Source of the DNA: Pararge aegeria
Lineage: Eukaryota > Arthropoda > Insecta > Lepidoptera > Nymphalidae
DNA: 64,000 nucleotides
Assembly: GCF_905163445.1 (NCBI RefSeq)
Contig: NC_053190.1
Span: 2,296,501 to 2,360,500 of the forward strand
Direction: 5' to 3'
The notes under the pieces are model-generated. The model was not told the origin of the DNA, searched no databases, and saw nothing but the letters and a program-made list of their open reading frames with translations. Positions 1-10,489 of the stretch are shown one piece after another. A program made the position numbers and the translations under genes. The stretch's first letter is position 1, and the number at the start of each line of letters is the position of its first letter.

Positions 1-587
1 GATCCACAAAGGTGATTGTCAAAAGGTAAACATTATATAACTATAGCACTATACTTTTTTTAATCTTAGTATTCCAAAAAAAGGCGTTCGTAATGGAGTG
101 TGGTCTATGGTTAGTGTTATAATCCAAAGATTTTTTTAATTATAAATCATAATATTTAGAGCTGAATTTTGTTAGATTTAATATATTTCTATCATTAGCG
201 ATCGCTAAATATTTCATTAGTTTTTTTTGTTAAATAAAACGGAAAGATATTGCATACAGAAAATGCTCTAACTATCTATGATTACTTGATTGAAGTTTAT
301 ATTATATATCATTGCATATCAATTACAAACCACATGAGTATTGTTATTCGATTATACGATACAAAATGTTTTGCAAACTAATAACAATAGAAACACCATT
401 AATCACTAACTAAACGTCATCGCCTATAAGACACAATGTACAGTGTACATCTATCCTTTCACCAAATGATAACGCCGTCTAGTATTACACGCTAATTAAT
501 TGTTAATCCGCATACAAAGCAAATCAATTATGGCCCTATAATTAAGATGGGGACAGTATTAGAGGCCGGACAGTGTGCACGCATCTT
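1..587. other. AT-rich stretch, no gene seen
   Basis: No open frame of note and no repeat I recognise. The sequence is AT-rich and ends where a LINE 3' end begins. Confidence 0.5.
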
Positions 588-862
588 TGTATTAATGACA
601 AGGTTGCTTGGAAGCATCCGGCTCCGCTTTCAGCTCTCACAAGATAGAAAAATGAATGTTAAAATGCAAAATGTAAATTGTTGATGTTGGAAAAGAGCAA
701 CTGCTGAGTTTCTTACCGGCTTCTTCTCGGTAGAATCTGCCTTCCGAACCGGTGGTAGAATCACTACAAACAGACAGACTTGACGTTTCAAAAGTGCTTA
801 TATTAGGCCTACTTGAAATAAATGAATTTTGAATTTTGAATTTGAATTTTGAATTTTGTATC
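588..862 (+). mobile_element. LINE-L 3' end, 5'-truncated
   Basis: This matches, in sense orientation, the 3' untranslated part of the LINE whose coding region lies at 23134-24463 on the other strand. Shared landmarks are the ACAAGGTTGC start, the GAGTTTCTTRCCGGC box, the CCGGTGGTAGA box and the AGGCCTACTTGAAATAAATG end. It finishes in repeated GAATTTT units, typical of CR1/Jockey-type elements that end in short tandem repeats. No coding sequence is left. Confidence 0.85.
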
Positions 863-947
863 TATGTATTTCGGTATGTCAGTTTAATAAAAAGCAGGGA
901 CTCGAAACATATGATTTAATTAACTTATGTTATAACTTTAAAAATGA

Positions 948-1272
948 AGCGGTGACAGCTCAGAGGTTAAAGACTTCTGCTTCACTTTCGGGAGCCCGAG
1001 TTCAAATCCCAGCACTCACTTTAACCTTACCTCTAACTTTTCTAAGTTATGTGCGTTTTGATCAATTAAAATATCACTTGCTGCAACTGTAAAGGAAAAA
1101 ATCGTGAGGAAACCTGCATGCTTGAGAGTATAAAGTTCTCAAAGACGTGTGGAGTCCACCAATGGGCCAACGTGGTGGACTACGGCCTAAACCCATTCTT
1201 ATCCTGGGGGTAGACCCGTGCCCTGTAGTGGGTTATGTTCCGGTTATGTATTGATATGATGATGATAATGAT
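948..1272 (+). mobile_element. SINE-A, full length, tRNA-derived
   Basis: One of the most complete SINE-A copies. The tRNA-like head (GCGGTGACAGCTCAGAGG, then a B-box-like GAGTTCAAATCCC) is followed by the family body: TAAGTTATGTGCGTTTT, GAGGAAACCTGCATGC, CCAACGTGGTGGACTACGG and GACCCGTGCCCTGTAGTGGG. It ends in GTATTGATATGATGATGATAATG. It would be transcribed by RNA polymerase III from the internal boxes and codes for no protein. Confidence 0.88.
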
Positions 1273-2849
1273 CCGACAAATTTTACTGCGCTATTGGAAC
1301 GAACGAACGAATATACTTTCATTGCACACCAAAAAAGTACATAAAAAACAAATGTGTATTTATGTACACGCGTTAGAAGTTATATTTCTTTGGAGTAACA
1401 AGATAAAAATGTTCTCAAAAATTGTATCTACTACTTTTCTTTAGTAAATTTTTACGACGCACGTGCGCACCAAAAACCGACACCCTGAACTTGGTATTTT
1501 AGTTTTTCAAAAAAATGTTTGACAGTGTACAATTTCCACTGTGTGTCTGATTTAATCCATCCAATTGATTAATCAAATTAAACATTATAACATAACTTAA
1601 AATGGAGATTAACGACGATAGTTTATATGCAAAGTTACTGAGGAGTGTTGATCTCACATCGACCCCACACGAAGTGTACGGGGTGTGCTAGCATTTCGTC
1701 TTAGTTGAAAGTTGCCAAAGAGCGAGTCACTGAGCTGCAGGACACCCGCGGAAGAAGACGTTCATCATTTGACACCGTAAATGATAAGAAACGATGGACG
1801 ATTTTTTAAATTGCGATTACGTAATGAGTATCGAAATTGGATATAAATAAAATTCATTTTAAATTGTATAAATGTATCTTTTATTTATAATAATTTTAAA
1901 TTTATAGATTAAATTTCGTGTAATACTTTCAGATTCAATATAACATTCAGAATCCGAATCAGAAATATTGTATTCGAATCATATTGGAAGAAGCAATTTT
2001 TTAACATGATATTTTGAATCGGCATGGATATTTTCCTATTATCTTTTTAACTTATTGAAAATATCGTAGGTTTCACAACCACGCTTGATATAATAAATAA
2101 AAGCCTACAAAAATATCACCTATCTTTTGTGGTACGAGTTGTCAGGAAATAAGAAATCTTGCAAACTGGCAATTTATGTATTTTGTTTGAACAAATTATT
2201 TAAAGATAGTTGGTTGCCAAGGTAATTCTATAGTTTCTTAATACAAAATACAGTAAAATTTATTATTAGATAATTTAATTTTGATCTTTTTACCTTTGAT
2301 AATGCATGAGCTTGTAAAACTCTATTTAAACTCAGCGATTTAACTGATATTAAAAAAAAATGTGAGGGACTACGATAATTTGAAAAATATTGGAGCAAAA
2401 ACTTTTCTTCGAGAATATTGAAATTCTTTTACGCTTTTATTAGGTTCATGCTCTTAGAATCTAATAAAAATGTAAAAGACAGATTTCGATATCCGATCTT
2501 AACGTAGGCTTAGATTTTATTAGCTTTGCCTAGAAAACTAAAAGGATTCTTTTAAATAAATCGAATATCTCATAAAACCTAACCTACTTTAGAAAAAAGA
2601 GCGGATGAAGTGGCGGGCAATCCAAACTATTATGTTATGCGCGTGAAAGTGGGTTTGTTGGTTTGTTTTTCCTTCCTTCACACTCTAACTAAGCAACCTA
2701 TTTTATTTTTGGCATAGATTTAGATGAAACGACTCAGATTAACATAGGCAATGTTTCGTACCAGGAAAACGTTTATTTGAATAAATAGTGTCGTATGGGA
2801 TTGCCATAGGATATGTAAAAAAACATAATAAATGCTATTGACCAATATA
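1273..2849. other. Mostly unassigned; one small coding-like stretch
   Basis: AT-rich sequence without a recognised repeat, apart from the short open frame listed separately at 1602-1691. Confidence 0.45.
1602..1691 (+). pseudogene. Small coding-like ORF, possibly frameshifted remnant
   Basis: An ATG opens a 29-codon frame beginning MEINDDSLYAKLLRSVDLTS and ending at a TAG. Just downstream, in another frame, a further run of about 34 codons (VAKERVTELQDTRGRRRSSF and onward, to about 1809) also looks protein-like, and an AATAAA signal follows near 1847. This could be a decayed coding exon or retrocopy broken by a frameshift, or chance. I do not recognise the family. Confidence 0.25.
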
Positions 2850-3118
2850 TTAATCCGAGAAGTCAAAAGTCCCCCCCTTTTACGAAAATGGCGCGGATGG
2901 AGGAGTATAGCAATTTCCACAGTGGTCTATATATAGAAGGAGTGCAGAATTCTCATATTTTTTTTAATTTCGCATAAAACCTACTTTTAATCAATGAAAA
3001 CAAAAATTAAACACTACCAGGCATTTATTTTATTGGTTACCATTGTAACCCATGTATTCGACAAATATATACCTACTCTATTTTAATAATTTTTTGAATC
3101 GTAATTTGTTTGGAAAAA
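2850..3118. repeat. Dispersed repeat G, copy 1
   Basis: Aligns by eye with 7838-8030. Shared blocks are GGAGGAGYATA, AGAAGRAGTGCRGAAT followed by a T-run, ACACTACCAKG..ATT and TTTTTTGRATYRTAATTTGTTTG. Its class and true ends are unknown. A run of seven Cs lies at about 2872-2878. Confidence 0.55.
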
Positions 3119-3645
3119 CCGACAAATTGACAGTGTAGCCTAGGCGAAAGCTCGAACTATAATTCAAATTATTTATGATCGTATTTTGACCAGTAAGCGA
3201 TGACTAGTTATTATATCGTCGATCAAGGAAAGTAAATCGAAACAACGCGTTAACAGTTATATTGCCTCTTGTATCACATCTTATGCGAGATACAGAATGT
3301 AATGGAATCGGGACACAATAGTAGCGACTAATAGGCAATTAATTATCTCACACATACGAATGAGCTTCGGCATTAACATCTGCATTGATATGCGTTTGTT
3401 TAGCCAAGTGATCTGATTTGACCGCGATCCCAATTAGAAATTCGCTACTATTGGCACTAAGATAACAGGAGTTCTTGCGCCTGAGTCTCAATACAAGACT
3501 TTAGTGTATCGCAATTGCACCCGTATTTTGAATAACATATTACATTTGTTTGTCAAAATTGTCGATAATGATACAATATCGAAAACATTCGCTTCGTATG
3601 TAATCTAATTAAAATTATTTCTTGAAACTATACATTAATTTATAT
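3119..3645. other. Unique, compositionally complex stretch
   Basis: No repeat and no long ORF. Base composition is more balanced than in the neighbours, especially 3180-3490, which could be conserved non-coding DNA. Nothing in the sequence itself proves this. Confidence 0.35.
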
Positions 3646-4560
3646 AAGACTCGCTGACCCGCGCAACTTCGTCTGCATCATATCGTTTATTATCGGATTT
3701 AATATCTTTTAGCATTTATATACCCGTAGTAACATCTAAACGATAGTTCCAATTTGAATAATTTAAAGGGAAATTATTATTTATTTGGATCTGATAGCAA
3801 CGTCACCATCTTAAGATTGTACCCGTGTTTTGATTGACAAATTATAACAAAAAGCGGTTATTGTGTCCTAACAATTAGGCATTTAGCCTCCCAGACTTTT
3901 TTGTAGGTAATAATGATTACTTTAAACATGTTAATCCATCCATCCATACATACATACATACATACATCCATCCATCCACACATCCTTACTCCCAAACATT
4001 CGCATTTATTATTATTATTTTGTTATTTAATTTATCTTTTCATATTCTAATAACTGGGTTTATACCTTTCAATAAAGAAAATTATTATTATTATTATTAT
4101 TATTATTTTATAAGTAGGATGGTACGCATGCATTCGATCGCTGTCCCATATGCTTTGCGACTCGCTGTTATCTGAGAATAGTTATGTCCTTTATCTCCGA
4201 CAATATTTATCCGATATTCATTAAAATTACACAATACATGCTTGATAGTATACACTTTCAAATAAAAAAAGAATGATTAAAATCAGTTCAAATTTAACGG
4301 AGCTATGAAGTAAAATTGATAAAAATTTTCATCTTATTTCCCGGGAGAAGCTTATTGTTTATCCGGATAAAAAGTAGCCTATATGTTGACCCGAAGTATC
4401 AGCTACCACTATACCAAATTTAATTTGAATCCGTTCTGTAGTTTTCACGTGATGCCCGGTCAGACAGACAGACAGACAGACAGACATACATACAGACAGA
4501 CTTACAGACAGACATAGAGACAGACAGACAGACAGACAGAAATTAAATAAAAATCTGTTT
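3646..4560 (+). repeat. Dispersed repeat K fragments with embedded microsatellites
   Basis: Begins with a K-type start (GACTCGCTGACCCGCGCAAC). Near 4340-4460 it shows the later K motifs CCCGGGA, ATCCGGATAAAAAGTAGCC and CAAATTTAATTTGAATCCG. Simple repeats lie inside: (CATC)/(CATA)n at about 3942-3985, (ATT)n at about 4083-4109 and a long (CAGA)n run at about 4458-4546. The CAGA run sits where K elements carry their CAGACAGA tail, so it is probably an expanded element tail. Confidence 0.55.
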
Positions 4561-4729
4561 TGGACTCAGTATCGATTTTATAAAGCATCCCCCGGTCAAA
4601 ATTTTCAAAATATATTAAATGTACAAAAATCTTGCATATATCAAATTAAAGTTATGAAAGTATACTATATATCGACTTTACAAAACTCCTGCTTCGCTCG
4701 GTTATAACACTAACCTATAAAATATACGA

Positions 4730-5345
4730 GCGGTCCCTCGCGACTTCGCGTATGAGTCAACCTTATAAGATAGTCATATGTTGTCCCGGAGTGTTTTTTT
4801 TTTAATTTTAAAGAGAAATAATTCCGTCATACTTACGTCTTACTTCCGGCGTTTTTACGTAGCTTTTGCGCAACGTTTACGCATCGCATGCATTTGAATC
4901 TTGCAAAAAGGTTATAATCTGCCGTATTGTGCAACATTTCTTATTGAGTAGCGTGGTCGTGATAGCTATTGGTCATAGCGTGATGTTAAAGGGGGAAGTC
5001 CCCTATTGGACACCCAAGGTTTTCAGGTAATGAAATCAAAATTGTGAAAAGTGTATTATTTTTTATTAATTAATAAAGTCAATAAACTTTAAAATAGTTG
5101 GAAAATCCAAAAGTGCACGCCTCATAATCTCATTCACTTCAATAAAATTGAGATTATTTGTAAATAATATTTAAACAACATGTAATTATACCGTGAAAAG
5201 TAATAGGTATCCTTTCCTCCAAATTACATTCCTCAAAATACTGAAGCCTATAAAAAAATCAACTCGATAAGTGAAGTATTTCGTTCGTTATCGTGACCAC
5301 AAGATACGGGATCCGCACATACAGACACACGGACGTCCAAGACAG
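4730..5345 (+). repeat. Dispersed repeat K, degenerate copy
   Basis: CGAGCGGTCCCTCGCGACTT resembles the K head, and ATTGGTCATAGCGTGATG near 4970 fits the K body as I know it from lepidopteran sequence. The end near 5310-5345 (ACAGACACACGGACG) looks like the K tail. The middle is too diverged to place. Confidence 0.4.
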
Positions 5346-5559
5346 AACTTTTTTAAACAATTTTCTAATTAGTTCAAATAATAAAAAGAGATTTAAAAAT
5401 ATCATGTGTTAAAAAAGGTATTTTTTCTCAATATTTGTCTATTTATACTCACTTATAAAAGCAATAAAGAATAAAAAAAGTGACATTTTAAGTTGGACAA
5501 TCACTAAGTGTGCGTAAACTGACAGTAATACCCACCTCAACGCTCTTCTTCTCTCTGCT
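5346..5559. other. No feature seen
   Basis: AT-rich sequence between a K copy and a SINE-like fragment. Confidence 0.4.
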
Positions 5560-5720
5560 TGATTGGTCAAGTGCTTAGCGTATTCGAACTGCGAATCACC
5601 AGGTCTGGCTCAGGCATTACATTGAGTTTTGAGTTGAGCTCGTGCCTTGGAGACCAATTTAAGCTATTAGTCCTGGTATTGGTGGTAATATCACTGACAT
5701 AGTCATCCGCCACCTAACTT
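5560..5720 (+). mobile_element. tRNA-like SINE fragment, distinct family
   Basis: GGTCAAGTGCTTAGCG and AACTGCGAATCACCAGGTC look like a decayed tRNA-type head. Next come GAGCTCGTGCCTTGGAGACC and TATTAGTCCTGGTATTGG, which I associate with a lepidopteran SINE body. It matches none of SINE-A, B or C in this window, so the call rests on memory of the family and is weak. Confidence 0.4.
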
Positions 5721-5769
5721 ATTAATTTAAACTCTTTATTTGTGCACCACTACACAGTTAGGAAAATAA

Positions 5770-5885
5770 AGGAATCGAGAGAAACACAAAGACTGGAGTC
5801 GAATTCGCCTTACCGCTTAGAAGCCATCTCTGCCAGGCAACCTTCGGATTAGGACAACAAGAGCGAGAACAAATAGGTGGTGTAA
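5770..5885 (-). mobile_element. LINE-D 3' fragment
   Basis: The stretch CATCTCTGCCAGGCAACCTT is the reverse complement of the LINE-D 3' motif seen clearly at 7150 and 36200. Short and diverged. Confidence 0.4.
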
Positions 5886-5944
5886 AATTATTATAAACCT
5901 ACATTCAAATAACTACATACGAATACATAAACAAAAATTACACA

Positions 5945-6190
5945 AATAAAAGAAAATCTGCTGCTCTGTCTCATTGCTGGTTACAGGTCTCGTATCGCAT
6001 AGGATTAAGAGCATAGACTTACTATGCTACTCCAATGCGGGTTAGTAATCTATCAGTAACATATTGTTATAATAATTGTTAAAGCCCGCCAACCTGCATT
6101 GGAGCAGAGTGGTGATTCCCTCTGATTTCCTCTCTTCTGTTTTAGAGGAGACCCAGACGTGGGACGTTGAAAGGCTGATGACGGAATTCC
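5945..6190. repeat. Dispersed repeat J, inverted pair
   Basis: Two J pieces face each other. 5945-6040 carries GGTTACAGGTCTCGTATCGC and CTACTCCAATGCGGGTT. 6080-6190 carries AAAGCCCGCCAACCTGCATT, GGAGCAGAGTGGTG and GGACGTTGAAAGGCTGATG. J copies in this window also lie at 15028, 48150 and 50866. The class is not certain; the tail resembles LINE or SINE ends. Confidence 0.55.
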
Positions 6191-7120
6191 TGATCCATTC
6201 CTTTAACAAGATTAGGATGGCGATGACTAGGGGCGCAGAAGTCAAAAGAGTTTCCGCACAATGAAAGCTACATACATGCAGCGTAACGTTATTAGATAGG
6301 TGTGATTTTGTAACGCCAACGCGAATGCGGGACGAGCAGGACGCTGTGTGGGATCGACATGAATTTTACATGAACCCGCTCCACGCCACGTCATTCATTT
6401 TCGTTCCGACTTAAGTTATAGGGACATATTATCAAATAGTTTTCCAAGTAAGAATTTTATATTACCACTATTATATTTTGTAAAAGAAGTTGCCAGGAAT
6501 TTCGTCGGAGTAATTTTGATAAGTACTTTTTTCTCATGGAAACTTATATCTCCTTTTCTACAAACATTATCAAAAAATCAAATAAACAACTATGTATAAA
6601 ACCATTCATCGAGGCGCGTTTGGAATCCTCGTAGCTTTAGTTTTAAGATGACGAATTTAGTTACCGTGTATCAATTCACTTCTTTGTCATATTTACATGT
6701 AATGTTAGAATCAAAAGTGCCATCTATGTGTCTATTTGACATCTAACGGCAGTATATCATTATTTAATTTACCTTTAAAACTATTGCTAACTTTGAAAAT
6801 TTTACGAAGTTCTGGTTTTTTTCGACCTCCATTATACACAATTAGCGGTTGATTTTGAGAATAACACTGCTAAAAGGGGTGAAACTAGATCCAATACTTT
6901 TGCGTTAACTGTAAAAGTGTATATACTAAGATACGTGAAGGCAACCCTAACATCAGCAATAAAACAAATAGAGACAAGATAACTATATCAACAGAAAATG
7001 ATAATAAATATCAACACAAATAATTCACACATAAGTGTAAACGTTTTGTGATGGAAATTCATAACAATAAGTTCCGGTTGGCAATCTTGTTTCATCATAT
7101 CAACCAATTAAATATATTTT
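6191..7120. other. No gene or clear repeat
   Basis: AT-rich with short open frames only. A balanced patch at 6295-6400 stands out slightly but matches nothing I know. Confidence 0.4.
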
Positions 7121-7124
7121 TTTT

Positions 7125-7286
7125 TTCCTCTAATATGTTTCTTCAACCAAAGGTTATCTGGAGGAGATCGCTTCAAGTGATAAGGCCGCCTTTGTGCATA
7201 TGTATATTATCGTTTTTTTTTTGTTAACCTGGTTTTATATTTGTATGTGCAATAAAGACTTTTTCTTCTTCTTCTTCTTCTATTAC
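7125..7286 (+). mobile_element. LINE-D 3' end
   Basis: Shares with 36175-36345 the blocks AATATGTTTCTTYAACCAAA, CTGGAGGAGATCGCTTCAAG, GCCGCCTTTGTGCATATGTA and GTATGTGCAATAAAGACTTT. It closes with an AATAAA polyadenylation signal and a (CTT)n tail, as expected of a non-LTR retrotransposon 3' end. No coding part remains. Confidence 0.75.
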
Positions 7287-7287
7287 T

Positions 7288-7544
7288 ACTAGGTCCACTA
7301 TAGGGCACAGGTCTCCTCCCACAATGAGAGGCCCAAGTCAACCACGCTGGCCCATTGTGGATTGGTGGACTTCACACATCTTCGAGAACATTATGGAGAA
7401 CTCTCAGGTATACAGGTTTTCTCACGATGTTTTCCTTCACCGTTGAAGCAAATGATATTTTAATTGATTAAAACGAACATAACCTATAAGTTAGAGGTGC
7501 GTGCTGGGGTTCGAACTCGCCGCCTGCGAAAGTGAAGTCGACGT
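7288..7544 (-). mobile_element. SINE-A, antisense copy with rebuilt head
   Basis: From CCACTATAGGGCACAGGTCT through CTGGCCCATTGTGGATTGG and ACGATGTTTTCCTTCACCG to TTCGAACTCGCCGCCTGCG, this follows the SINE-A consensus on the minus strand. The normal order breaks inside the tRNA-like head, where two perfect hairpins (7534-7615) replace it. Confidence 0.85.
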
Positions 7545-7615
7545 AGGACGTCGACTTCAAAAAAAGCATTGATAGTCCAGTGGCAAGGAGCCACTGGACT
7601 ATCAATGCTTTTTTT
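7534..7615. repeat. Two adjacent perfect hairpins inside the SINE-A head
   Basis: Hairpin 1 has 11-bp arms (7534-7544 and 7548-7558) around AGG. Hairpin 2 has 26-bp arms (7559-7584 and 7590-7615) around AAGGA. The outer arms are the two halves of one SINE head (GAAGTCGACGT and the reverse of GATAGTCCAGTGGC). The order is therefore left half, loop, inverted left half, inverted right half, loop, right half. The same layout recurs at 61905-61962 in a different SINE. Confidence 0.9.
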
Positions 7616-7837
7616 GTTAATTACGTTACTTTTACAAAAAAAAAACAAATACTTGGCATAATAAACATTTCTTTTAAATTATATTAGCCTAATTGGGACA
7701 CGACTTTAATTAAATGTAACCTTTTATATTATGTTTCCTGTTCAAAGCTTTTATTTCCGTTACATTAAAATACTTACTCATTTACATTTCAAGGCATTAT
7801 CGTGGTCAATAAGATAATACGTGAAGCTTGAACTTTG
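7616..7837. other. No feature seen
   Basis: AT-rich spacer. Confidence 0.4.
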
Positions 7838-8030
7838 AACTCCTTTGGACGGAGGAGCATAAAATTTCACTTATAGTTTGTATACAGAAGAAGTGCGGAA
7901 TGGTTATTTTTTTTTTCATTAATGAAAAACACATTACACACACTACCATGTATTTGATATATACTGCGTGTATATACTCTTTTTAAATATTTTTTTGGAT
8001 TATAATTTGTTTGATAAAAATACAGGCCCA
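7838..8030. repeat. Dispersed repeat G, copy 2
   Basis: Second copy of the family at 2850-3118, beginning with GGACGGAGGAGCATAAAATT and ending near ATAATTTGTTTGATAAA. A SINE-C begins directly after it. Confidence 0.55.
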
Positions 8031-8032
8031 TT

Positions 8033-8330
8033 GACGACCTCCCTGACATAACGGTGAGCGCTGTAACTATGAGTAGGAGGTCTCGGATTCGATTTCCGGC
8101 AGGGGAAATTTGGGAGTTCATAATCTCTGAATTTTCTCTAGTCTGGTCTGGTGGGAGGCTTTGGTCGTGGCTAGTTACCACCCTACAAAGACGTGCCGCT
8201 AAGCGATTAAGTGTTCAGGTTCGATTTCGTGTAGAAATCGATTATGACTACCATACTCCGTAACAGGTTAGCCCGCTACCATCTTAGACTGTATCATCAC
8301 TAACCACCAGGTGAAATTGATACAACTTGT
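8033..8330 (+). mobile_element. SINE-C, near full length, tRNA-derived
   Basis: Starts GACGACCTCCCTGACATAACG, with an A-box-like TGACATAACGGT and a B-box-like GATTCGATTTCC. The body follows: GTCTGGTGGGAGGCTTTGG, TAGTTACCACCCTACAAAG and CGTGCCGCTAAGCGATT. The tail holds GACTGTATCATCACTAACCA and CCAGGTGAAATTG, like the 3' end of the LINE at 10490-10870. Non-coding. Confidence 0.85.
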
Positions 8331-9481
8331 ATCTTCATACTTATAATTTTAAATAAGTAGCCATTAATTTGTGACCTACCAATAAATTTTAATACTACCA
8401 ATATTTTTAAAGTTAAATAATTATAAAAGGCCATAATTTTAAGGCCAGTTAAGATGTTCCCTGATATACTTGGAGACTCATAAAAGTCTATCAATGTTTG
8501 CGACGAAATTTTAAGTGGGAAGAAAAATATTACGATGAAAATGTATCTCACACATTAAGTTGATTTATTTTTATACCCAATCTATTTAAGATAACCGAGA
8601 TTATCCTCCGTTCGCACGAAAAATAAAAATCTGTAACATAAAATCAAGAAGATTTTATAAATTTTTCTTCAAACACGGATTAAATGTTTTTACAATAACT
8701 AATTATCGAACATTCCAATTTAAGATACGACGGAAAAAATTCTTAAGCTTTTTTAAAAATTTCTTATCCCAAAATCAATTAATACCTTCCTACGAAATAC
8801 TTTGTCTAGCTAATTTTGTTTTTATTTGTACAATAGTAATATCTTTATACGGAAAAATAATATTCGAATCGGTCGCATTTAGTTCACACGTAAAGTGACC
8901 ACCAAATAATAAACAAAAAAAATAACTTTTTTAAGCACTGATTTAACGTTTTACAACGTTACTTAAAATTAAGAAAACCGTAACCATCTCACCGGATGGA
9001 ACGAGCGGGAAGATTCACCAGAAGTTGAGCCCCAAGGTCTCCATCGAGATAAAGTCAACTTTAACATCGTGCTTCCTGTGAGGCGTAGACCTCGACTTAA
9101 TCTTGGTTCGCGACTAGGTTCAGTCAGTAAGAAACCCACGTCCCGATGATAGAATAGAATAGATTTTTTTTATACAACACAACACAAGAGAAAAAACACA
9201 AAGAAAACAGTAAATTAATAGATGATTTTAGAAATTGGGGATCAGAAGCGTCTTCTGGAAGAGGTTGTATCGGTATATCCTACTTTTACTTTCGATGAAT
9301 TGTAAATAGTTATTAAATAGAACGGCAGCAAAACTTATACTACGTAAGACTCGGTAGACGATTGTGAGGGCTGTTCTCAGAGTATATCTATGGAATGAGG
9401 AGATCCGCAGAAAAACTACACTTACTGACATAGCTCTGTATGTTCAGCTCGAAGATCTGGCAATGGATGTAGACTTATTAT
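8331..9481. other. Unassigned stretch
   Basis: No recognised element. The part at 8985-9145 is richer in GC and carries no long frame. Minus-strand frame 9228-9431 (67 codons) does not resemble a family I know. Confidence 0.4.
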
Positions 9482-9771
9482 TCCACTACAAGTTAGCCCT
9501 TGACTGCAATCTCACATAGTAGAAAGTAATGATGCAGTTTAAGATGAAAGCCAGCAAACCTGTTATGGAGTATGGTAGTCATACCCCTAATCGATTCATA
9601 CGCGACATCGCACCGGAACACTAAACCGCTTAGCGGCATGGCTTTGTCGCTAGGATGGTAACTAGCCACGGCAAATTCAGAAATTATAAATTCCCAAATT
9701 ACCCCTGCCGACAATCGAACCCGGAACCTCCTACACAAATTCACAGTGCTCATCGTTGCACCAGGGAGGTC
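9482..9771 (-). mobile_element. SINE-C, antisense
   Basis: Reads on the minus strand from CACCAGGGAGGT at the head, through the A-box region and GGGTTCGATTGTCGGCAGGG, to the tail CTATGTGAGATTGCAGTCAA. The TAGTTACCATCCTAGCGAC block is intact. Apparent open frames across it are incidental. Confidence 0.85.
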
Positions 9772-10089
9772 ACCTAGATTGCAAAAAATCCTCGGCCGAT
9801 AGAAGTTACGATGAAGAAGTAAATTTCTGCACCTGAATACGTCACACAAGTGGTAGCATACGTCCCAACATGTGAAAACAAGACACTAAAAAGCTTTGCA
9901 GGCAATGTCTGGTAACAAGCAGCAGACGCCTTGCAATAAAATCCATATTATGTCCACCATATTTATTTAGTACCAAAAATTTTAAAATTGACATAAAAGG
10001 ACAGGGTGTGCACAAGGACCACTTATCTAAAGATATTTTTTCCAGAAACCCTTGAGTGTGAGAAAAATTTTAGAGTAAAGCTGAGTAGG
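9772..10089. other. No feature seen
   Basis: No recognised repeat or frame between a SINE-C and a LINE remnant. Confidence 0.35.
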
Positions 10090-10445
10090 AACTTAAAGAA
10101 ATAACTGATACGAAAATACACGATACAGAGACATACACAGATATAATATAATACCAAATGTAAACTATTATGTATAAAGACATACAAAAATATATGAAAT
10201 ACAGAGCGTAAGATATTTACTTAAAAACGAATTATAAAGAGAAGCCAGATAGTGCTGCTTCAGCCTTGGCTTAAACACACTCGGGGATGGGCTATCACAC
10301 ATAATATTGCGTGGAAGAGAATTCTATAGTCTTGCGGCGAGAACTGCGAATGACTTTGCGAAAAAAGTAGTGTTTTAAGTGTGTTCTTCCAACCACCTTA
10401 CAGTAACACATGGACGCATTGGTCTATCTCGTCTCATCGTATGTT
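10090..10445 (-). pseudogene. LINE reverse-transcriptase C-terminal remnant plus 3' end
   Basis: Minus-strand translation across 10240-10440 gives phrases such as FFAKSFAVLAARL followed by NSLPRNIMCDSPSPSV. These fit the RLWNSLP box found after the reverse transcriptase of many insect LINEs. The AT-rich 10090-10240 would be its 3' untranslated part. Frames are broken and nothing functional remains. Confidence 0.55.
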
Positions 10446-10489
10446 TTCTTCTTAAACAATAACGGAATGTTTATATATATATTTTTTAA

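Noticed and set aside
3942..4546. Regularly spaced short repeats suggesting a CRISPR-like array
   Set aside because: They are CATC/CATA, ATT and CAGA microsatellites without spacers, in a eukaryotic context.
7534..7615. Rho-independent terminator
   Set aside because: Stem followed by T-run looks similar, but the genome is eukaryotic and both arms are SINE-head sequence.
9493..9849. 118-codon minus-strand ORF
   Set aside because: Translation of a SINE-C copy.
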